Program-made: the position numbers and the translations under genes
Shown: positions 16,931 through 26,389 of the stretch, piece by piece
Numbering within the stretch: the stretch's first letter is position 1
Layout: each line of letters starts with the position of its first letter
The notes under the pieces: generated by a model
Database searches by the model: none
The model's input: the letters and a program-made list of their open reading frames with translations, nothing else
Told to the model about the DNA's origin: nothing
From: RPQJ01 sp963754535
GTDB lineage: Bacteria; Pseudomonadota; Gammaproteobacteria; Steroidobacterales; Steroidobacteraceae
Length of the DNA: 64,000 nucleotides
NCBI GenBank assembly: GCA_963754535.1
Contig: CAVWGG010000014.1
Location: forward strand, 156,095-220,094
Direction of reading: 5' to 3'

Positions 16931-19082
16931 ATGGAGCGCAGCAGGAAATCGAAGGGACGCAGGACTCCACTGATCAGGCTCGTCGGTCTCGAGACGGCCG
17001 TCGCAATCTCGGGTGTCGCGGGTTCGCTCACGGCCGCTGCTGCCCCGGGCGACCTCGACCCGTCGTTTGGCGATGTCGGGCGGCAGTCGAACATCGAAAG
17101 TCCGTCCGATTTCCTGAGCCTGTGGTCGGTCGATGTGCAGAACGACGACTCGGTGCTGTTCGGAGGCGGGGGCGAATACGAATACTGGGGCTCTTACGAG
17201 GACTATTTCGTCGGGCGAATGCTTCCGGACGGCACGCCTGACGCAAGTTTCGCTGCCGCTACGCTGCAACATACGGCTGTCTACGACACAACTCTGCAGC
17301 CCGATGGCAAAGTCATCGGCGTCGGCAGCGCGAAGCAGTCGGACGGCAGGAAAAAGCTGCTGGTATTCCGGCTGCGGCCGGACGGGGCGCTCGATCCTGA
17401 TTTCGGCCTCGGTGGACTCGTCGTCATCAGCGACGGCAGCGCAAGCCGCGAGGCGGGTTATTCGGTCGTCGTCGATCCGGACGGCCGCATCGTCGTCGCG
17501 GGCCAGCGCGCTGACAGCCTGCTGGTCGCGAGGTTGACGGCCAACGGCACTCTGGATTCGGGCTTCGGCTCAGGCGGAATTTATCTCGGCCCTGCGGCCA
17601 TTGGCTCCAGTGTGCGCATTGCTCGTGCATCCGCTGATGGCTACCGCGTAATAGCGTCTCTCGCCGGAGGCATGGGCTGGCACTGCGGTGTGGTCGGCCT
17701 GACGGCCGCCGGTGTCCCTGATGCTGCGTTCGGCGACGCCGGGTTTTTGACTCCGCAGTCGCCGGGAGGGGGATCGCTCGTCTGCTCGTCCCTGGCGATG
17801 CAGCCCGACGGCCGCATCCTGATCGGGGGCGCGGTTGACTACGCCGACGGCTATGTCGGTCGGCTGCTGTCGAACGGTGCGATCGATCCCGGATTCGACG
17901 CGGGCGCCGTGCCCGGTGCGATTCAAGTCGGTCACTGCGCTGGCCGTTGGCGCAACTGGTTCGATCTTCGTCACGGGCGCCGACCGGGCAGGCTTTTCCG
18001 GAGCGCTGGTCGTCCGTCTGCTCGCCGACGGCACGCTGGACACACTGTTTGGACAAGCCGGTGCGACCAGCGTCGACCTGCAGACCAGGCGTGCTAGCTT
18101 CTCCTCCATCAACGACATGAAAGTCGTGGGCGACGATGGGCTCGTCGTGGGAGGCAATACCTACTCCTACTGGTCCGGTGGAGGCGCGTTCGTGGCTCGG
18201 TTGCTCGGCAATGCCGGCGGCGGCAGCCCCGGTGTCTTCAGCTTGAAGCAGCAACGTGTGATCGCGACCGAACAAGGCGGACGAGCCGTATTGTCAGTGC
18301 ACCGAACGGGTGGCAGCACCGGAGCCGTCGCGGTGACGTATTCCACCCGTGCCTTTCCCTGGACCGACGCGAACGGCGCGTCCTACTCCCCCGGTGATAA
18401 TGCAACAGTCGGCGCCGACTATATCGCATCGTCCGGCCGGTTGACCTGGGCGGACGGCGACGTGGGCGATCGCGAGATCGTAGTGCCGATCGCCTCCGAT
18501 GCGATCGCCGAACGGCCGGAATGGTTCGAGCTCGCGCTCGAGTCCCCGGAGGGCGGCGCCGGGCTTGGGGTCTTCGGCGCGGACGTTGAAATCGCCGGTG
18601 CGAGCTATCCCGTGGGTGATCTGACGATTGAAGCAGTGTCATCCGCGGTGAGTGAGGGCGGCCAGGCGGGATTTTATGTTTGGCGCAACTACTACGGCCA
18701 GGGCGCCATATCCGTCACGGTGCGGGTCGCTGCGGGCGGCAGTGCAACGCCGGGACAGGACTTCAGCAATCTGGGGAGCAGGGACTGGCAGGACATTGTG
18801 CTGACCTGGGCCGACGGCGAAACTGGGCCGAAATACCTGCCGGTGCTGATCGCCGGCGACGGGATCGCAGAGGAAGGGGAGTCCTTCACGCTGGAACTCG
18901 TGTCACCTACCGGTGGGGCCGCGCTCGGTGACGCGACACGGGCGACCGTGCAGATCAATGTCCCGCCCCCACCGCCACAGCCACCGCCAACGGTAGCAGG
19001 CGGCGGCAGCGGTGGTGGCGGAGGTTTCGGGTGGCTCGGCGCGATCCTGTTCGGCCTGTTGGGCGCCAGCCGCCGTCGCTGA
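16931..19082 (+). CDS. Delta-60 repeat / Calx-beta surface protein with GlyGly-CTERM tail, frameshifted
   Basis: Starts at the ATG at 16931 behind AGGAG. The first frame runs to 18097 and encodes a signal-like segment and several delta-60 repeats (PDGALDPDFGLGG, DPDGRIVVAGQ and similar). Near 17,920-17,935 the repeat phase jumps by one base into a second frame, which continues the same repeat register (LLADGTLDTLFGQAG). That frame then encodes two Calx-beta domains (SEGGQAGFYVWR) and a C-terminal Gly-rich GGGSGGGGGFGW segment, a hydrophobic helix and RRR. This end is a GlyGly-CTERM sorting signal, so the intact product would be exported, processed by rhombosortase and surface-displayed. Either the gene is a recent pseudogene or the base is a sequencing error. 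It interrupts the copper island and has no obvious metal role. Confidence 0.8.
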
Positions 19083-19123
19083 TCCGGCAAACGCCAGCGC
19101 CGTCGGAGGATTAAAATGGGGCG

Positions 19124-21409
19124 ATGGACTCTCCATCCGCCCATTCCCCGCAGCACGACTGCTGCAGCAAGCCCGTCGCAGCTCCTGTCACCGAGCCCGT
19201 GCCAGTCGCCGAACCGGTTGTGCCAGCGAGTTGCTGCCACGCAGCGGCTGCGCCCCACGCGGCTGCAGTGCCCGCTGCGCGCTTGCGGGCTCCCGGCGAA
19301 GTGCTCTACGTCTGCCCGATGTGCCCGGGCGTCGAGAGCGCCGTCCCCGGTGCCTGCCCGAAGTGCGGCATGGCGCTCGAGCGTGCCGTACCGGTGGCAA
19401 CGACAGGCGACGATCCGGAACTGCTCGACATGCGGCGGCGGTTCCGATGGGCGGTCGTATTCACTGTGCCACTCGTCGCGCTCGCGATGGGCGGCATGCT
19501 CGGTTGGTTGCCGCGTGCGCTGGGCGGGGCGGCCAGCAGTTGGCTGCAGTTCGCGCTGGCCACGCCGGTCGTTCTCTGGTGCGGTGCGCCGCTGCTGCAG
19601 CGCGGCTGGAACTCGCTGCGCTCGCGCAGCTTCAACATGTTCACGCTGATCGCGCTCGGCGTCGCCGTGGCGTATGGCTTCAGCGCGCTGGCCGTGATGT
19701 TCCCGCGGGTCGTGCCGCATGCATTTCGACACGGCGAAGCGACGAGCCTGTACTTCGAGTCCGCGGCGATGATCGTCACGCTCGTGCTGCTCGGCCAGGT
19801 GCTCGAGCTGCGTGCGCGACAGAAGACGGGAGCTGCTTTGCGGGCACTGCTCGACCTCGTGCCGCGCAAGGCGCACCGGATCGAGCCCGATGGCAGCGAA
19901 GCGGAGGTCGAGCTCACGCACGTGCACGTCGGCGACACGCTGCGCGTGCGGCCGGGCGAAAAGATTCCCGTCGATGGCACGGTGCTCGAAGGCGCGGGCG
20001 CAGTCGACGAATCCATGCTCACGGGTGAATCGATCCCGGTCGACAAGGCAGCGGGCGATGCCTTGATCGGCGGCACCGTCAATGGCGGGGGTGCCTTCGT
20101 CATGCGTGCCGACCGGGTCGGCGGCGCGACGCTGCTCGCGCAGATCGTGCAGACCGTGGCCGACGCACAGCGGAGCCGGGCGCCCGTGCAGGCGCTGGCC
20201 GACCGTGTGTCGGCGTGGTTCGTGCCGGCCGTCATTGCGGTCGCCGTCGTCGCCGCGATCGTCTGGATGAGCGTCGGACCGGAGCCGCGCCTCGCGTTCG
20301 CCCTCGTCGTCGCGGTGAGTACCCTCATCATTGCGTGCCCCTGCGCGCTGGGGTTGGCGACCCCCATGTCCATGACGGTGGCCATGGGTCGCGGTGCCCA
20401 GGCCGGAGTGCTGTTCCGCCACGCGGATGCCCTCGAGCGGCTCGAGCACGTCGACACGCTCGTGTTCGACAAGACGGGGACACTGACGCGCGGCCGGCCC
20501 GAAGTCGTGACCGTGCTGCCCGTCGACGGCGTGCCCGAAAACGAGCTGATGCGTTTCGCCGCGAGCCTCGAGCAGGCGAGTGAGCACCCGCTGGGGCAGG
20601 CAATCGTGCGCCATGCGCTCGCGCGCGGCCTGCGCCTGGGTCGCAGCTACGGCTTCGAGGCCTTTCCAGGCGCGGGCGCCGCAGGTGTCGTGCAGTTGCG
20701 CAAGGTGCTGATCGGCAACGAGGCGCTGCTGCAGTCGGAGCGCATCGATCCGGGTTCGCTGGTCACTGAGGCAGGCCACTTGCGCGAGCACGGGCAGACC
20801 GTGGTGTTCGTCGCGGTCGATGGCCAGCCGATCGGGCTGATTTCGCTGGCGGATCCGCTCAAGGACGAGGCGTGGGACGTCGTCAAGTCGCTGCAGGACC
20901 TGGGCCTGCGCGTCGTGCTCGTTTCGGGCGATCACGTCACCTCGGCGCGGGCAATCGCGGAGCAGGCCGGCATCAAGGAATTCCACGGCGGCGTCGATCC
21001 GGCCGGCAAGGCAGAAATCCTGCAGCAACTGCGGGCCGAAGGTCGCGTGGTGGCCATGGCGGGCGACGGCATCAATGACGCGCCGGCGCTCGCCGTTGCC
21101 GACGCGGGCATCGCCATGGGCGCCGGCACGGACGTGGCCAAGCAGACGGCAGGCGTCGTACTGGTGAGCAATGACCTGCGCGGCCTGGTCCGCGCCTTCC
21201 GCCTCAGCGAGACGACGATGCGCAACGTGCGCCAGAACCTCTGGTTCGCGTTCGGCTACAACGCACTCGGCGTGCCACTTGCGGCAGGCGCGCTGTACCC
21301 GGTATTCGGCTGGTTGCTCTCGCCATGGATCGCTGCGGCCGCGATGTCGTTGAGCTCGGTCAGCGTCATTTCGAACGCGCTTCGACTGCGCCGGACCAAG
21401 CTCGACTGA
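19124..21409 (+). CDS. copA: Copper-translocating P1B-type ATPase with heavy-metal-binding N-terminal module
   Basis: 761 residues. Instead of classic HMA domains the N-terminus has a Cys/His-rich leader (CCSKP, SCCH) followed by a heavy-metal-binding module YVCPMCPG...PGACPKCGM, in which the usual His of CPMHP is Cys. All P-type elements are present: TGES in MLTGESIPVD, the ion site CPC in IACPCALGLATP, the phosphorylated Asp in FDKTGTLTRG, the HP motif SEHPLGQAI, and GDGINDAPAL. It exports cytosolic Cu(I) into the periplasm, where CusCBA can take over. Resembles the SilP/CopA group found beside cus operons. The name copA is by function; silP is an alternative. Confidence 0.93.
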   Translation: MDSPSAHSPQHDCCSKPVAAPVTEPVPVAEPVVPASCCHAAAAPHAAAVPAARLRAPGEVLYVCPMCPGVESAVPGACPKCGMALERAVPVATTGDDPELLDMRRRFRWAVVFTVPLVALAMGGMLGWLPRALGGAASSWLQFALATPVVLWCGAPLLQRGWNSLRSRSFNMFTLIALGVAVAYGFSALAVMFPRVVPHAFRHGEATSLYFESAAMIVTLVLLGQVLELRARQKTGAALRALLDLVPRKAHRIEPDGSEAEVELTHVHVGDTLRVRPGEKIPVDGTVLEGAGAVDESMLTGESIPVDKAAGDALIGGTVNGGGAFVMRADRVGGATLLAQIVQTVADAQRSRAPVQALADRVSAWFVPAVIAVAVVAAIVWMSVGPEPRLAFALVVAVSTLIIACPCALGLATPMSMTVAMGRGAQAGVLFRHADALERLEHVDTLVFDKTGTLTRGRPEVVTVLPVDGVPENELMRFAASLEQASEHPLGQAIVRHALARGLRLGRSYGFEAFPGAGAAGVVQLRKVLIGNEALLQSERIDPGSLVTEAGHLREHGQTVVFVAVDGQPIGLISLADPLKDEAWDVVKSLQDLGLRVVLVSGDHVTSARAIAEQAGIKEFHGGVDPAGKAEILQQLRAEGRVVAMAGDGINDAPALAVADAGIAMGAGTDVAKQTAGVVLVSNDLRGLVRAFRLSETTMRNVRQNLWFAFGYNALGVPLAAGALYPVFGWLLSPWIAAAAMSLSSVSVISNALRLRRTKLD

Positions 21410-21432
21410 CGGTCGTTTGCTACCATCGACGC

Positions 21433-22542
21433 ATGACCAAGACCCTGGATTCCAATCCTCGCCGCGACGGCTTCCGCATGCCCGCCGAGTTCGAGCCGCA
21501 CGCGGGCTGCTGGTTGCTCTGGCCGGAGCGTCCCGACAACTGGCGGCTCGGCGCCAAGCCTGCGCAACGGGTGTTCGTGACGCTGGCGACTGCCATTGCG
21601 GGCAGCGAGGCCGTCACCGTCGGCGTTTCCGCGTCGCAGTATGCGAATGCACGCCGTCACCTGCCGGCAGCGGTCCGCGTCGTCGAAATGTCGAGCAACG
21701 ATGCCTGGGCGCGTGACGTGTGCCCGACATTCGTCGTCAACGATCGCGGCGGCATGCGTGGCATCGACTGGCAGTTCAACGCCTGGGGCGGCTTGCAGGG
21801 CGGACTGTATTTTCCGTGGGACCGCGACGATGCAGTGGCCCAGAAGGTCATCGAGATCGAGGGCTGCGACCGCTATCGCGCGCCGTTCATCCTCGAGGGC
21901 GGCTCGATCCACGTCGACGGGCAGGGCACGCTGATCACGACGGAAGAGTGCCTGCTCAACCCCAACCGCAATCCGCACCTGTCGCGCGCGGAGATCGAGA
22001 CCCAGCTCAAGCGCTACCTCAACGTCGAGGTGGTCGTCTGGCTCGGCAAGGGCGTGCACCTCGACGAGACCGATGGCCACGTCGACAACCTCTGCGCGTA
22101 CGTGCGACCCGCCGAAGTCGTGCTGACCTGGACCAACGACCGCAGCGACCCGCAGTACGAGATTTCGCGCGATGCCTACGAGCGGCTGCAGGAAGCGCGT
22201 GACGCGCGCGGCCGCCGCTTCAAGGTGCACAAGCTGCAGCAGCCCGGGCCGCTGCATATGACAGCCGAGGAGGCCGCCGGCGTCGACGTTGCCGAAGGCT
22301 CGCAACCGCGTTCCGCCGGCAACCGGCTGGCGGCTTCGTACGTGAATTTCTACATCGGCAACCGGCGCATCGTCGTGCCGCAACTCGATCCGCGGCGCGA
22401 CCGGGACGCCATGCGCAAGCTCAAGGACCTGTTCCCCAAGCACGAGGTCGTTGCCATTCCTGGCCGCGAAATCCTGCTCGGCGGCGGCAACGTCCACTGC
22501 GTCACGCAGCAGGTGCCGCTGGCGCGCGACCGTCGCCGCTGA
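21433..22542 (+). CDS. aguA: Agmatine deiminase
   Basis: 369 residues from the ATG at 21433; upstream in-frame sequence overlaps the ATPase 3' end and is not conserved-looking. It shows the guanidino-modifying fold of the PAD/AguA family: the N-terminal RMPAEFEPHAGCWLLWPERPD, WARDVCPTFVVND, LEGGSIHVDGQGTLITTEECLLN, HLDETDGHVDNLC with the catalytic His/Asp region, and GGGNVHCVTQQ with the nucleophilic Cys. It hydrolyses agmatine to N-carbamoylputrescine and ammonia. The partner N-carbamoylputrescine amidase (aguB) is not adjacent; the next gene, eight bases on, is unrelated in pathway. Confidence 0.94.
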   Translation: MTKTLDSNPRRDGFRMPAEFEPHAGCWLLWPERPDNWRLGAKPAQRVFVTLATAIAGSEAVTVGVSASQYANARRHLPAAVRVVEMSSNDAWARDVCPTFVVNDRGGMRGIDWQFNAWGGLQGGLYFPWDRDDAVAQKVIEIEGCDRYRAPFILEGGSIHVDGQGTLITTEECLLNPNRNPHLSRAEIETQLKRYLNVEVVVWLGKGVHLDETDGHVDNLCAYVRPAEVVLTWTNDRSDPQYEISRDAYERLQEARDARGRRFKVHKLQQPGPLHMTAEEAAGVDVAEGSQPRSAGNRLAASYVNFYIGNRRIVVPQLDPRRDRDAMRKLKDLFPKHEVVAIPGREILLGGGNVHCVTQQVPLARDRRR

Positions 22543-22550
22543 GTCGTGCC

Positions 22551-24053
22551 ATGGCAACGACTCGCCGGCTGCACGAGGCCCTGAGCGGACGCCGCCTGAC
22601 GCGGCTCGAGTACGAGCACGCGCTGCCCAGGTTGCAGGATGCGCTGCTCGATGCGCAGTTCACGTTGCGACAGTCGGGCAAGCACGCAGTGGTGCTGATC
22701 GTGACCGGCATTCCGGCAGCCGGTCGCAGCGAAGTCGTGAACGAATTGCTCGGCTGGCTCGACCCCAAGCTCGCCACGGTCTATGGCTTTCACGCCCCCA
22801 ACGACGTCGAGCGCGAACGACCGATCCTCTGGCGTTACTGGCGGCTCATGCCCCCGAAAGGCCGGATCGCCATCCTGCACGGTGGCTGGTACCAGGACCT
22901 GCTGCTCGGTGCCGCGGGTCTCGGCATGAGGACGGCATCGAGTCCCGTCCAACTGCGTCGTGGCGTCGAGCGCGTGCGGCAGCTGGAACAGATGCTGGCG
23001 CGCGACGGCGTGGTGCTGTGCAAGGTCCATCTGCATGTCTCCCCGGAAACGCAGCAGAAGCGCCTCGCCAAGCTGCAGGCGAACAAGACCACCCGCTGGC
23101 GGGTGACGAAGGAAGATCGCTGGCTGGCACGCAACTACCGGCCCGTCGAGCGCGCCTACGAGCGTGCGCTGGCTGCGACCGAACAGCCTCTCGCGCCGTG
23201 GCACGTCGTGGACGGGACGGACCGTCAGCATCGCGCGCTCGAGGTGGGGCGCCAGTTGCTGGCCGCGATGCAGCACGCGGACGACGCGATCCCTCGCGCC
23301 GGGATTGCACCCAAAAGCGCCCGGGCAACCGTTCGTGCGCACGCTCGATTCGCGACGAAGCCGCCGGGTGTCGCGCCCAGCGACGACGAATACGAGGCAG
23401 AGCTCGAACGGCTGCAGGGCCGGCTCGCGCTGCTGTCGCGGCGCAAGCGCTTCGAGCGCCACGCGGTCGTCGTCGCGTTCGAAGGCATGGATGCCGCCGG
23501 CAAGGGCGGGGCGATCCGTCGTGTCACTGCCGCGCTCGATGCGCGCCAGTTTCGCGTCGTGCCGATCTCGGCGCCGTCGCCCGAGGAATTCGCGCGGCCT
23601 TACCTCTGGCGCTTCTGGTTCCACCTGCCGCCGCGGGGCAATTACACGATTTTCGATCGCAGCTGGTACGGACGCGTGCTGGTGGAACGGGTGCGGGGTT
23701 TTGCGCAGGCGCCCGACTGGCAGCGCGCCTACGACGAGATCAACGAGTTCGAGCGCCAGCTGACCGAGCACCGCGTGATCGTCGCCAAGTTCTGGCTGGC
23801 GGTCAGCCGCAAGGAACAGCTAGAGCGTTTTGCCGAGCGCGACCGCAATCCTCTCAAGCGCTTCAAGGTCGATCCCGAGGACTGGGCCAACCGCAAGCAG
23901 TGGGTCGCGTACCAGCGCGCTGCGCAGGACATGCTGGCGCGCACCGACACCCGCCATGCGCCCTGGACGGTCGTGCCCGCCGACGACAAGCGCCACGCGC
24001 GCCTCGCGGTGCTGCGCGCCCTCGGCGACCGCATCGAAGCCGCGCTCGGCTGA
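22551..24053 (+). CDS. pap: Polyphosphate:AMP phosphotransferase (tandem PPK2)
   Basis: 500 residues made of two PPK2 domains. The N-terminal copy has a Walker-like TGIPAAGRSE with Arg replacing the usual Lys; the C-terminal copy has the canonical EGMDAAGKGG plus SWYGRVLVERV and the lid segment ERDRNPLKRFKVDPEDW. This two-domain layout, with a degenerate first half and an active second half, is that of PAP, which makes ADP from AMP and polyphosphate. It follows aguA by eight bases and precedes an ATP-grasp gene by 29, suggesting an operon, but the three activities form no known pathway. Confidence 0.92.
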   Translation: MATTRRLHEALSGRRLTRLEYEHALPRLQDALLDAQFTLRQSGKHAVVLIVTGIPAAGRSEVVNELLGWLDPKLATVYGFHAPNDVERERPILWRYWRLMPPKGRIAILHGGWYQDLLLGAAGLGMRTASSPVQLRRGVERVRQLEQMLARDGVVLCKVHLHVSPETQQKRLAKLQANKTTRWRVTKEDRWLARNYRPVERAYERALAATEQPLAPWHVVDGTDRQHRALEVGRQLLAAMQHADDAIPRAGIAPKSARATVRAHARFATKPPGVAPSDDEYEAELERLQGRLALLSRRKRFERHAVVVAFEGMDAAGKGGAIRRVTAALDARQFRVVPISAPSPEEFARPYLWRFWFHLPPRGNYTIFDRSWYGRVLVERVRGFAQAPDWQRAYDEINEFERQLTEHRVIVAKFWLAVSRKEQLERFAERDRNPLKRFKVDPEDWANRKQWVAYQRAAQDMLARTDTRHAPWTVVPADDKRHARLAVLRALGDRIEAALG

Positions 24054-24082
24054 CTGCGCCACGACAACTGCCGGAGATTGCC

Positions 24083-25003
24083 TTGCCGCACATTGCCCTG
24101 GTGAGCACGTTCGACGCGCTCGCACTCGATGAAGACATGCCGCCGCTCGTGGAGGCGCTCGTGCGCCGGGGCGCAACGGTGTCGACGCCGTGCTGGGACG
24201 ACCCGGCCGTGGACTGGTCGTCGTTCGACCTCGCCGTGCTGCGTTCGACGTGGAATTACGTCGAGCGCATCGACGGGTTCCGCGCCTGGACGCGGCGGTG
24301 TTCGCAACAGACCCGGCTCTTCAACCCGCCGGAGGTCGTGGACTGGAACACCGACAAGCATTACCTCGCGCACCTGCATCGCGCGGGCGTGCCGGTCGTG
24401 CCGTCACGGTTTGTCGAGCCGGGCGAGGGACCACAGGCCGCACTGCGGCATTTCCTGACAGGCGCGGCGGACTCGCTCTCCGCCGGGCGTGCCGCGCCGT
24501 TCGACCAGTTCGTGATCAAGCCGTCGATCGGCGCGGGATCGCGCGACACGGCGCGCTACCGCTGCACCGATGCGGACCGCGCGCTCGAGCACCTGTCGCG
24601 CCTCGTCGTCGACGAACGGCGCAGTGCGCTGCTGCAGCCTTACCTTGCGAGCGTCGACGAGGTCGGCGAGACCGCGCTGGTCTATTTTGGCGGCGTTGCC
24701 AGCCATGCGATCCGCAAGGGGCCGCTGCTGCGGCTGGACTCCGCGCTGGTCGAAGGACTGTTCGCGCCCGAAGAGATCACCGCGCGCAAGCCAGGCGCCG
24801 ACGAGCAAGCGCTCGCGGCGGCGGCTTACGCGGCGATCCCGTTCGCTGCGCCGCTCTATGCGCGGATCGACATGATCCGGGACGACCGGGGAGAGCCGGT
24901 GATCCTCGAGCTGGAAATGACGGAGCCGTCGGTGTTCCTGGTCCACGCCCCGGGCAGCGCGGATCGCCTGGCAGCACTGCTGGTCGCGCGCAGCGGCGCC
25001 TAG
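24083..25003 (+). CDS. ATP-grasp family ligase (RimK/glutathione-synthetase-like)
   Basis: 306 residues from a TTG at 24083 with GGAG eight bases upstream. The frame is open much further upstream, but only because it is antisense-like through pap. The N-terminal part (VSTFDALALDEDMPPLVEAL, LRSTWNYVERIDGF) is the preATP-grasp domain. QFVIKPSIGAGSRDT is the ATP-binding lysine and loop, LLQPYLASVDEVGETALVYFGG is the central segment, and VILELEMTEPSVFL carries the Mg-binding Glu residues. It probably makes an amide or thioester bond between a carboxylate and an unknown amine. Its stop and that of the convergent DUF3570 gene share the palindrome CTAG, so no terminator separates them. Confidence 0.8.
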   Translation: MPHIALVSTFDALALDEDMPPLVEALVRRGATVSTPCWDDPAVDWSSFDLAVLRSTWNYVERIDGFRAWTRRCSQQTRLFNPPEVVDWNTDKHYLAHLHRAGVPVVPSRFVEPGEGPQAALRHFLTGAADSLSAGRAAPFDQFVIKPSIGAGSRDTARYRCTDADRALEHLSRLVVDERRSALLQPYLASVDEVGETALVYFGGVASHAIRKGPLLRLDSALVEGLFAPEEITARKPGADEQALAAAAYAAIPFAAPLYARIDMIRDDRGEPVILELEMTEPSVFLVHAPGSADRLAALLVARSGA

Positions 25004-26145
25004 AACCAGCCGGAGATGAACAGCCGGAACACGTCGGCGTCGAAGCCGTAAAGGTCTTCGGTGCCTGGTGCGCCACCGGTCGTGACGTCGCGGAAGTCGT
25101 CGTACTGGTAGTTGATTCGATCGTAGAACAGGTTCACGGTCGACCGGCGCAGGCGGTCCCAGCCGAGCGCGGGCAGTTCGTAGGTGGCGCCCAGGCTGAA
25201 CATGTGGCTCGTGAACGTGCTGAGTTCCTTGTCGCGCGCCAGGAAATTTTGCGCGTCGGCACGGGGGAAGAGGTCGGAATAGAAGTCCGCCGCCGACTGG
25301 TCGTACCAGCGATAGCCGGCCTCGAAGATCCAGCGCTTGCCCCAGGGGTGCGTGTAGCCGAGCGACACGGTATTGGCGTCGATGCCCCACGTGTCGGTGT
25401 AGTAACGGTACTCGCCGTGAATCGCGGCACGATACGGCAGGTAATAGCGCGCGTTGATCGCGATTGCGTTGCTGGTGCGGGTGTGCGGGTACAGCTCGGC
25501 CTGGTACGAATAGCCGCGCGCGCTGGTATCGTCGAGGTAGCGCACTGAACGATACGGGTTGTTGAGGAACCCCTCGTCGGTGATCACTTCGTAGTTGAGG
25601 CCGGCCATCAGTCGCGGCGTCAGGATCTGCTGCAGGCCGAAGCGGTAGTTGCGGCGATCGACGGACTCGGCGAACGCGTCGTCGCCGCGCTTGCGCACTT
25701 CGTCCCAGCCTTGGCTGAATCCGAACGAGACCGTCGTAAGGTCGCCGAAGATGTCCTGGCTCAGGTCGAAACTCGCCGTATTCGCGGTGTAGTCGTTTTC
25801 GTCGCTCAGCGTGTAGCTCACGCTGTACTGGGTCTTGCCCTGCAGCATGTCGAACGCAAGGCTGCCCTGCGTGCGCTCTTCCTTGTACGGGCTCGCCGTC
25901 GTCATCACGTCGATCGACGCGCTCGACACCATGTCCATGTAGTAGTTGGCCGAGACCGAGTACTTCTCGGCGAACTTCTTGCGCAGCAGCAGCGACGGGC
26001 CGTCGATCGTGACGCCGCCGCCGTCGTAACGGTGGTAAAGGACGTCGGCCCGGTCGTCCGGCAGCACGGCCGCGTACGCGACGTTGCTCGCCGCCAGCGC
26101 GAGACCGGCGAGTGCAAGGAGTCGGGTCATGCCGTGCGCAGCCAT
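25000..26145 (-). CDS. DUF3570 outer-membrane beta-barrel protein
   Basis: 381 residues starting at 26145 with a signal peptide (MTRLLALAGLALAASNVAYA). The mature protein is almost entirely alternating aromatic/polar strands and ends in FRLFISGWF, a typical outer-membrane C-terminus. YHRYDGGGVTIDGPSLLLRKKFAEKYSVSANYY marks the DUF3570 family. It is the last gene of a six-gene minus-strand run and lies 11 bases after the DUF4266 lipoprotein, its usual partner. No activity is known for the family; the set DUF3570/DUF4266/TlpA/ApbE travels together in many proteobacteria, pointing to an envelope redox or flavin-related role (inference). Confidence 0.88.
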   Translation of the reverse strand: MAAHGMTRLLALAGLALAASNVAYAAVLPDDRADVLYHRYDGGGVTIDGPSLLLRKKFAEKYSVSANYYMDMVSSASIDVMTTASPYKEERTQGSLAFDMLQGKTQYSVSYTLSDENDYTANTASFDLSQDIFGDLTTVSFGFSQGWDEVRKRGDDAFAESVDRRNYRFGLQQILTPRLMAGLNYEVITDEGFLNNPYRSVRYLDDTSARGYSYQAELYPHTRTSNAIAINARYYLPYRAAIHGEYRYYTDTWGIDANTVSLGYTHPWGKRWIFEAGYRWYDQSAADFYSDLFPRADAQNFLARDKELSTFTSHMFSLGATYELPALGWDRLRRSTVNLFYDRINYQYDDFRDVTTGGAPGTEDLYGFDADVFRLFISGWF

Positions 26146-26156
26146 CGCGTGTCGTC

Positions 26157-26387
26157 TCAGTTGCAGCCGCAGCCGCCGCCGTGGCTGCCGGTCGCGCCGC
26201 GCGCGCCTTCGCGCGCCTCGAACACGTGGTTGAGGTACGACGCAGCCACCGGATCGCGCTCGACCGACATCACGATGTCCGCGAAATACTGGCGTTCGTA
26301 CGGCTTGACCCATGGTTCGACGCTGGCGCAGCCGGTTGCTCCGCCGGCGAGGCCGAACAGCAAAACGAGGCGGATCGTATGGCGCAT
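26157..26387 (-). CDS. DUF4266 small lipoprotein
   Basis: 76 residues. The ATG at 26387 has AAGGA six bases upstream; an ATG at 26393 overlapping the TlpA stop (ATGA) is the alternative. Lipoprotein signal LLFGLAGGATGC, then the family core EPWVKPYERQYFADIVM and a glycine/cysteine tail, SHGGGCGCN. The C-terminal Cys-x-Cys is a family feature and could be a metal or redox site. Tucked between tlpA and the DUF3570 barrel, with which it almost certainly works. Confidence 0.88.
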   Translation of the reverse strand: MRHTIRLVLLFGLAGGATGCASVEPWVKPYERQYFADIVMSVERDPVAASYLNHVFEAREGARGATGSHGGGCGCN

Positions 26388-26389
26388 GG

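Noticed and set aside
18692..21028. 778-codon open frame antisense to the copper ATPase
   Set aside because: Opposite strand carries a complete P-type ATPase; the frame is low-complexity Arg/His/Asp.
22451..24082. Long in-frame extension upstream of the ATP-grasp start
   Set aside because: Overlaps pap in another frame and is Arg/Ala-rich; the TTG at 24083 has a ribosome site and begins the conserved domain.
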